Assembly: GCA_030646655.1 (NCBI GenBank) | Contig: JAUSLB010000234.1 | Location: forward strand, 1 to 10,138 | Reading direction: 5' to 3' | From: Deltaproteobacteria bacterium | GTDB lineage: Bacteria; Desulfobacterota; GWC2-55-46 | DNA: 10,138 bases | Part shown: one piece after another, positions 5,120-10,138 of the stretch | How positions within the stretch are numbered: position 1 is the first letter of the stretch | Layout: each line of letters starts with the position of its first letter | Position numbers and translations under genes: made by a program | Notes under the pieces: model-generated | Told to the model about the DNA's origin: nothing | The model's database searches: none | What the model saw: only the letters and a program-made list of their open reading frames with translations

Positions 5120-6787
5120 CTACAACCGCCCCCCGCCGATCCCGTCAAGCTCCCTTTTTGCCTCACCGTAGTCCGGCCTTATCTTAAGGGCTTCCTTGAG
5201 CTCTTGGGCAGCCTCGTTATAAAGCCCCTTTTTCTTGTATATCATCCCTATATTGAAATAGGCGTCCGCCGAATCGGGGTTGAGCCTTATAGCCTCCCTA
5301 TAATGCGCTATAGCCTTATCGTAGTCGCCTGAGTAATCATATACCCAGCCGAGGTTATAGTGCGCGTCCTCATAGGACCCATCGAGCCTTACGGCCTCTG
5401 AAAGGTGGCCTATCGCGCCCCCGGTATCCCCCCTGTCCCTGTACGCGAGGGCGAGGTTATAATGGGCGTACTTGCTCGACGGGGACTTTTCCACCGTGTC
5501 CTGCCAGAGGGTGAAGTCGTCCTTCCAGACAAGGCTCCTTTTCACTGAGCCTATGGAATAAAGCGCCAACGCCAGCGCCAAGAGGGCTGTTACAGCCATG
5601 CGCGTCTTCCGGTTATCCGTCCGGTTCAGGAGAGCGTCAAAACCGTACGAAATTAAGATGGCAAAGCCCGCTGAAGGCAGGTAGAGATAGCGCTCGGCGA
5701 AAGCGGCGTTTGAAAGCGCGGGTATATAGAGCACCGGCAATAACGGCAGGGCTATGATGACGAGGCATATAAAGACCGGCCTCTTCCTTAAGCTCAGCAA
5801 GACAGAGGCGAGGAAAAGGGCTGATACAGATACGCCGGCTATCGCCTTCGGCTCCCAAAGGGAGGCGGCATATTCCATTACATATATCGCGTTAAGGCCT
5901 ATGGGCAAGACCAGCTTCCATGCGTATTTGAATATAAGCGGGAAGATGTTTACGAGGAGCTCATAGCCAGAAAGGCTTATCTGCTTATGGTGGAGCAGGC
6001 CCCCTACGGAGGCCGTCCTTAAGGCCATATACAGGATGATAACGAGAATGTAGGGGAGATAACCCTTCCAGCGCCTGATAAAAGAGGCTCCCCCGCCCGA
6101 CAGGTCGTATGCTGCTATAAGCATCGGGAGCATTACGGCCGTCTCCTTGCTGAAGAGCGCAAGCGGAAATGACAGGACCGAGAGCTGGTAAAAGGCCCGG
6201 CCCTCCCCTGCCCTGAACCTGATGTAGAAATAAAACGAAAGGAGGAGGAACAAGGTATATGTAAGCTCGGTTATGGCCGAGACCCAGGAGACGACCTCGG
6301 AATTTATTGGATGGAGCGAGAAGATGAGCCCCGCGAAGAGGGGCGGCAGCCACCGGTTCCCCCCCCTCTTTACAGGGAAACGGAATACGCGCGCATGGCC
6401 GCGCAGCGAGCCCGGCTTCACCTGATCCCTTTCGGAGATAAAAAAGGAGGAGATAAGGAACACGACTAAGGCGTTTACCGCGTGGAGGGCCACGGATATA
6501 AAGTGATAGCCCGAAGGGTTTTGACCGAACAAACGGTATTCTGCCGTAAAGACGAGGTGCAATACCGGCCTGTATGTGTTCGAGACCATCCCTTTAAACG
6601 ACCATAGGGATGATGTGAAGGCCTGAGGGAGATACCTAAAGTCGGTAATCCACCTGTTATTCAGTATGAGCTCGTGGTCGTCATAGGCAAAACCGTGCCC
6701 GATAGTCATAGCGTACGCGCCGAATGTCGCGGCTATGATAATAAGGACGCAGGCCGCCTTTATTTTACCGGGGGTTTTCCTGTTCAT
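5120..6787 (-). CDS. TMTC-like membrane glycosyltransferase-type protein with three C-terminal TPRs
   Basis: 555 residues. After a first membrane helix (about 10-28) comes YDDHE (35-39), the position of the conserved acidic pair in the first external loop of GT-C enzymes such as PMT and TMTC. Then come NTYRP (70-74), HPINSEVVSWVSAITELTY (159-177), LFSKETAV (211-218) and FAERYLYLPSAGF (363-375). The E-x-V..E-L, S-K-E and E-R-x-L-Y-x-P-S motifs are shared with eukaryotic TMTC protein O-mannosyltransferases. By eye there are roughly ten membrane helices up to about residue 411. The hinge SLVWKDDFTLWQDTVEKSP is followed by three TPRs (about 439-540). Likely role (inferred): lipid-linked sugar transfer to an acceptor outside the inner membrane, with TPRs recruiting the acceptor. 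It is third in a tandem array, 28 bases after the previous stop. GGAGGAG (6802-6808) lies unusually far from the ATG. Confidence 0.9.
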   Translation of the reverse strand: MNRKTPGKIKAACVLIIIAATFGAYAMTIGHGFAYDDHELILNNRWITDFRYLPQAFTSSLWSFKGMVSNTYRPVLHLVFTAEYRLFGQNPSGYHFISVALHAVNALVVFLISSFFISERDQVKPGSLRGHARVFRFPVKRGGNRWLPPLFAGLIFSLHPINSEVVSWVSAITELTYTLFLLLSFYFYIRFRAGEGRAFYQLSVLSFPLALFSKETAVMLPMLIAAYDLSGGGASFIRRWKGYLPYILVIILYMALRTASVGGLLHHKQISLSGYELLVNIFPLIFKYAWKLVLPIGLNAIYVMEYAASLWEPKAIAGVSVSALFLASVLLSLRKRPVFICLVIIALPLLPVLYIPALSNAAFAERYLYLPSAGFAILISYGFDALLNRTDNRKTRMAVTALLALALALYSIGSVKRSLVWKDDFTLWQDTVEKSPSSKYAHYNLALAYRDRGDTGGAIGHLSEAVRLDGSYEDAHYNLGWVYDYSGDYDKAIAHYREAIRLNPDSADAYFNIGMIYKKKGLYNEAAQELKEALKIRPDYGEAKRELDGIGGGRL

Positions 6788-6815
6788 CGATACCGGCGTA
6801 TCTCCTCCATATCGT

Positions 6816-8378
6816 TCATTCTATTCCGCCGCTCTCCTCGATTTGAGAAAGCCTCTCCCCCGCCTCTTTATAGCCGGGGTTGATCCTCAACGCCTCGCGG
6901 AACTCAAAGGCCGCCTCAATGGGCCTGTTCTGATATGCGTAGATTACGCCTAAGTTATAATGCGCGTCAGAGGCGCCCCTATCGAGCCTTATAGTCTCGA
7001 CATAGTGCGCGGCCGCGTTTTTAAGGTCCCCTTTCCCGTGGCTCGCCCAAGCAAAATTGTAATGGACGTTAGGGTTATTCGGGGATTTCTTCAGGGCGTC
7101 TCCCCAGAGCGCGTAATCGTCCCTCCAGACAGATCCCCTTTCAATAGACGCCGCTGAATATGAAAAAAGTAAAAGGACTGAAATAAATATAGCGGCAAAG
7201 CCCTCCGCCCTGCCCTTATCCATCGCACGGCTTAAGGCGTATGCCAGAAGAAGGGCGAAGCCGGCCGAGGGCAGATAAAGGTACCTGTCGGCGAACGCGG
7301 CCGAGGAGAGCGCCGGGATATAGAGGACCGGGAGCAAAGGCATCGAGGATGCAAGGAGGGCTATGAATACCGGCTTATTTTTTCTAAAAGATACCGCCGC
7401 AAGTAAAAATAGAATGAGTATTATCAGGCCCGCTATAACGCGCAGATCAAAAACTTCCCGCGCAGGATGGAACTCGTAGAGTATATTGAGGCCTGAGGGG
7501 TAGACGAGCTTTTTAAAATATCCCGCTATAAGAGGGAACATGTTGAGTATAGCGCCCCAAAGGCTGAGCTCCGCCTGCTTATGGCGCATTATGCCGCCGA
7601 CCGCGTATGTCCTTAGCGCCATGAAGGCAAAAGCGGCTGTAAGGAACAATAGGTATCCCCTCCAAGCCTTTAGCAGCCCCCTGCCCCTTGCGGAAAGCTC
7701 GTATAAAAAAATTATCGGTATCAGCGCCGCGGCTGTCTCCTTAAAGAATAACGCGAGGAAAAAGAGGAAGGCTGAAAGGGCAAGCCTCGCTGAAAGCCTC
7801 CCGGAGGCTGCCCTCAGATAAAGGTTGAATGACGCGAGCGTAAAGAACGCATATGTAAGCTCGGCCTGAGCCGAGACCCAGTTCACGGCCTCCGTATTTA
7901 TGGTATGAAGCGAAAACACAAGCCCCGCGAAAACGGGCGGCGCTGCCGGGACGGGCTTATCGGGGTTGTACCCGCCGCCTTTAAAAAGGAAAGAGGCGAG
8001 GTAAAATACGAGGACGGCGTTCGCCGCGTGGAGGATAATGTTTACGAGGTGGAAGCCCCAGGGCTTAAAGCCGAAGACATAATGCTCGGCCATAAAGAGG
8101 AAGAAGAGAAAGGGCCTGTATGTGTTCGAGGCTGTTTTCGCCTCGTCAAAAGACATCAGGGACGAGGAGAGTATGTCCGGGGCGTGGCTAAAGCCCCTTA
8201 TCCAGACATTGCTTAAAAGTATATGGTTGTCGTCGTAAACGAAGCCGTTAAATAGGGTGGAGGAATAGACGCCGAGGGAGATTGCGGCGATTATGACAAG
8301 CGGAAATACGCTATGAGAGGTCTTTACTTTAGCGTCCAATTCTGCCGGCTTTTGTTGAATTAAGCCCTTGTAGCTCAA
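6816..8378 (-). CDS. TMTC-like membrane glycosyltransferase-type protein with two C-terminal TPRs
   Basis: 520 residues as given. Same architecture as the downstream neighbour: first helix (about 22-41), YDDNH (48-52), NTYRP (85-89), HTINTEAVNWVSAQAELTY (158-176), FFKETA (211-216), and PVLYIPALSSAAFADRYLYL (350-369) with PSAGF after it. The last matches the 5120-6787 protein almost residue for residue, so these two are close paralogues. Hinge GSVWRDDYALWGDALKKSP, then only two full TPRs (about 436-503) and a short acidic tail. The role is inferred as for its neighbours: envelope glycosyl transfer with TPR partner binding. The start is uncertain: the frame opens with TTG at 8378, overlapping the upstream gene by 50 bases, while a TTG at 8339 would overlap by only 11 and still precede the first helix. 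Neither has a convincing ribosome-binding site, suggesting translational coupling. Confidence 0.9.
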   Translation of the reverse strand: MSYKGLIQQKPAELDAKVKTSHSVFPLVIIAAISLGVYSSTLFNGFVYDDNHILLSNVWIRGFSHAPDILSSSLMSFDEAKTASNTYRPFLFFLFMAEHYVFGFKPWGFHLVNIILHAANAVLVFYLASFLFKGGGYNPDKPVPAAPPVFAGLVFSLHTINTEAVNWVSAQAELTYAFFTLASFNLYLRAASGRLSARLALSAFLFFLALFFKETAAALIPIIFLYELSARGRGLLKAWRGYLLFLTAAFAFMALRTYAVGGIMRHKQAELSLWGAILNMFPLIAGYFKKLVYPSGLNILYEFHPAREVFDLRVIAGLIILILFLLAAVSFRKNKPVFIALLASSMPLLPVLYIPALSSAAFADRYLYLPSAGFALLLAYALSRAMDKGRAEGFAAIFISVLLLFSYSAASIERGSVWRDDYALWGDALKKSPNNPNVHYNFAWASHGKGDLKNAAAHYVETIRLDRGASDAHYNLGVIYAYQNRPIEAAFEFREALRINPGYKEAGERLSQIEESGGIE

Positions 8379-10138
8379 GGCCCGCCTGCGCGTAGTCAGG
8401 CCTGGCCTTAAGGGCGGCTGTGAATGCGTCTTTCGCCTCAGCCGTCTTACCCTCTTTCTTATAGATGAGGCCGAGGTTATATAAGGCGTCTGCGCTATCC
8501 GGGTTTAACCTTATCACCTCTCTAAAGTGGGCTATGGCTTCCGTGTCATCGCCTTGCTCGCTATATGCCCAAGCAAGGTTATAATGAGCGTCCCCGTAGC
8601 CGGGGTCTATCGTTATCGCCTGAAGGCCGCTCAATATCGCGCTCTTGGCATCTCCCCTGGCCTGATAGATGAGGGCCATATTATAATAAGCTATCGCGTT
8701 TGCGGGGTTCAATCTTATCGCCTCGGCAAAGTGCTTCAACGCCTCCTGCCCATTTCCTTTGGTCTGGTAGATGACGGCGATATTGTAATGGGCCTTCTCC
8801 TTTTTCGGGTCGAGCCTTAAGTCCTCGAGGTATTCCTTCAGGGCCTTGTCGGGGTCTCCCTTCATCTGGTACGCCCACGCGAGGTTGTAGCGCACCCTCT
8901 CCTTAAAGGGGCTCTTTTTTACGGCGTCTTCATATAAAGTGACCTCGTCCCTCCAGACCGAGTTCCTCCTGTAAGCGGCTATACTAAGCGGGACTACCGT
9001 TAAAATGATAAGAGCTATCGCGGGCTTTATAAAAGAGGCGGGCCTTAAGCGCCCTATCAGGTAAAAGCAAATGGCGCTGAAAGCCAAAGAGGCCCCGAAG
9101 CCCGGAAGATAGAGCCTGTGCTCGAATATAACATCTTTTATCGGTATTATCGAGGACTCTATGGAGATTGCCGCAAAGAACCAGATTACGCCGGACGAGG
9201 CAAGCAGAATAAGCGGGCTCCTCTTTAAGACCGCCCTGTAGAGCGCATATACGGCGGAAGAAAAGATTATCAGCAGGAAGAGGAACGAGAAGACCACCTG
9301 CGGGTCTAACGCCGAGCGGAACATCGGATAATCGTACTCGATATTCTGGTTTATCGGCAGCGCAAGGAGCCTTAAGTATGTCACCAGGACCCTGAACTGG
9401 GTTATAAGGTAATCGTGGCGCGAGATGGTAGCGAGGTCCCGGAGCTGAAGGTTCCTTATCTCTTCTCCGATGCCTCCGCCCCCGCCGGGCAAACCGAGGC
9501 CAAAGCCGAATATCGTAAGCGGTATTATAAGGAGCGCGAGCAGGAACGGGATTAAAGATAATAAACGGCGGCCTGCATTGCCCCCCCGGAAAAAGACGAA
9601 CTCGTAGAATACTATTACGAACGGGAGGGTAAAGCTTATCTCCTTTGTCTTTTGGGCAAAAAGGGCGGATAGGATAGAGCCGAGATATAAGGCGAAACCT
9701 GCGCCAGATGAGGAAAGCCTCCACTTAGCGTAAAGGAAGAGCGACAGGAGATAGAACAGCGTCGCGAGCGAGGCGAACCTCTGGGAGATGTAAGTTATCG
9801 CCTCTGTCTGCACCGGGTGGGCAACGAATATAAGCGCGGATGTAAGGGCTACGGCAAAAGGAAGCCCGCTGCCTTCCTCCTCCCCTTTTGACATGACCGG
9901 GGCCTTGAAGGTAGCACTAACGATACCGAAGACGAGCAGGCCGTTCATTACATGTATCAGCGTATTTATTGCGTGATAGCCGAAGGGGTTCAGGCCGCCA
10001 AAGCGGTAGTTCAAGGCAAAGGAGAGGTAAGTGAGATACCTCGTCCCGTAAGGCGGCCAAAAATCCTTAAGGGGGTGGGCCTTGCAATAATCTATTACAT
10101 AGAGGTAATCGTCGAACTGGAAGGAGGAATAAAAGGTA
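8329..10138 (-). CDS. TMTC-like membrane glycosyltransferase-type protein with five TPRs (5' end outside window)
   Basis: Partial gene: the frame is open to the right edge, giving 602 visible codons. The TTG at 10014 is an internal Leu, not a start, because the 41 codons upstream are clearly family sequence: FQFDDYLYVID has the external acidic pair, followed by GTRYLTYLSFALNYRFGGLN. Downstream are HPVQTEAITYISQR, AQKTKEISF, the NIEYDYPMF loop, and FEHRLYLPGFG, where the other two have A-(E/D)-R-Y-L-Y-L-P-S. It therefore belongs to a different branch of the family. The hinge RRNSVWRDEVTLYEDAVKKSP leads into five 34-residue TPRs (ending near the codon for DYAQAG) and a basic tail. The gene is first in the visible array and overlaps the next one. 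Catalysis on a lipid-linked sugar donor is inferred from the family, not shown; the acceptor is unknown. Only the N-terminus (about 20-40 residues, including the first helix) should be missing. Confidence 0.9.
   Translation of the reverse strand, partial: TFYSSFQFDDYLYVIDYCKAHPLKDFWPPYGTRYLTYLSFALNYRFGGLNPFGYHAINTLIHVMNGLLVFGIVSATFKAPVMSKGEEEGSGLPFAVALTSALIFVAHPVQTEAITYISQRFASLATLFYLLSLFLYAKWRLSSSGAGFALYLGSILSALFAQKTKEISFTLPFVIVFYEFVFFRGGNAGRRLLSLIPFLLALLIIPLTIFGFGLGLPGGGGGIGEEIRNLQLRDLATISRHDYLITQFRVLVTYLRLLALPINQNIEYDYPMFRSALDPQVVFSFLFLLIIFSSAVYALYRAVLKRSPLILLASSGVIWFFAAISIESSIIPIKDVIFEHRLYLPGFGASLAFSAICFYLIGRLRPASFIKPAIALIILTVVPLSIAAYRRNSVWRDEVTLYEDAVKKSPFKERVRYNLAWAYQMKGDPDKALKEYLEDLRLDPKKEKAHYNIAVIYQTKGNGQEALKHFAEAIRLNPANAIAYYNMALIYQARGDAKSAILSGLQAITIDPGYGDAHYNLAWAYSEQGDDTEAIAHFREVIRLNPDSADALYNLGLIYKKEGKTAEAKDAFTAALKARPDYAQAGLELQGLNSTKAGRIGR

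Noticed and set aside
8984..9724. 246-codon open frame on the - strand
   Set aside because: It lies wholly inside the TMTC-like gene in another frame, and its product is Arg/Pro-rich with no recognisable domain; a shadow frame.
8329..10014. TTG at 10014 as the start of the first TMTC-like gene
   Set aside because: The frame is open to the window edge, and the 41 codons upstream carry the family's conserved FDD motif, so the gene is cut by the window rather than starting there.
1..10138. Anti-phage defence or mobile-element cargo
   Set aside because: No nuclease, helicase, toxin, integrase, transposase or reverse transcriptase motif appears on either strand. TPR and HEAT repeats alone do not support a defence role.

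Overview
The window (base composition by eye in the mid-50s % GC, dense coding, frequent AGG/AGA arginine and ATA isoleucine codons) comes from a Gram-negative bacterium. This is shown by a lipoprotein with a clear lipobox and by an outer-membrane beta-barrel protein ending in Trp. The gene content fits an environmental Desulfobacterota/Nitrospirota-type lineage, but nothing here fixes the taxon. No tRNA, rRNA, CRISPR array, transposase or phage gene was seen.

Layout: two converging gene blocks. On the + strand (69-3783) are (i) a lipoprotein with an FGE/SUMF1 fold that has lost the cysteines of true formylglycine-generating enzymes, (ii) a secreted beta-barrel protein of about 646 residues and unknown function, and (iii) a membrane-anchored protein with six TPR repeats. 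On the - strand (10138-3993) are three tandem paralogous membrane proteins of the bacterial TMTC-like type (GT-C glycosyltransferase-like membrane domain followed by TPRs). The first runs off the right edge of the window. They are followed, after a 302-base gap carrying promoter-like and hairpin sequences, by a HEAT-repeat protein. The blocks meet at a hairpin-rich, non-coding stretch (3784-3992).

Two patterns stand out. First, the TPR protein at 2974-3783 is essentially the C-terminal part of the TMTC-like proteins: last membrane helix, W-x-(D/E) hinge, KKSP, TPRs. It lacks the glycosyltransferase-like membrane domain, so the window holds four members of one family with 6, 5, 2 and 3 TPR units. 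Second, a 25-base sequence at the extreme left end (1-25) recurs in inverted orientation just past the last + strand gene (3778-3802, 22/25 identical). The + strand block is therefore bracketed by inverted copies of what looks like a dispersed hairpin repeat.

Functional reading (inference): the - strand operon probably makes envelope glycosyltransferases that modify proteins or glycans outside the inner membrane, with the TPRs choosing partners. The + strand block supplies envelope proteins (lipoprotein, outer-membrane barrel, TPR scaffold) that may be partners or unrelated neighbours. The sequence does not identify substrates.
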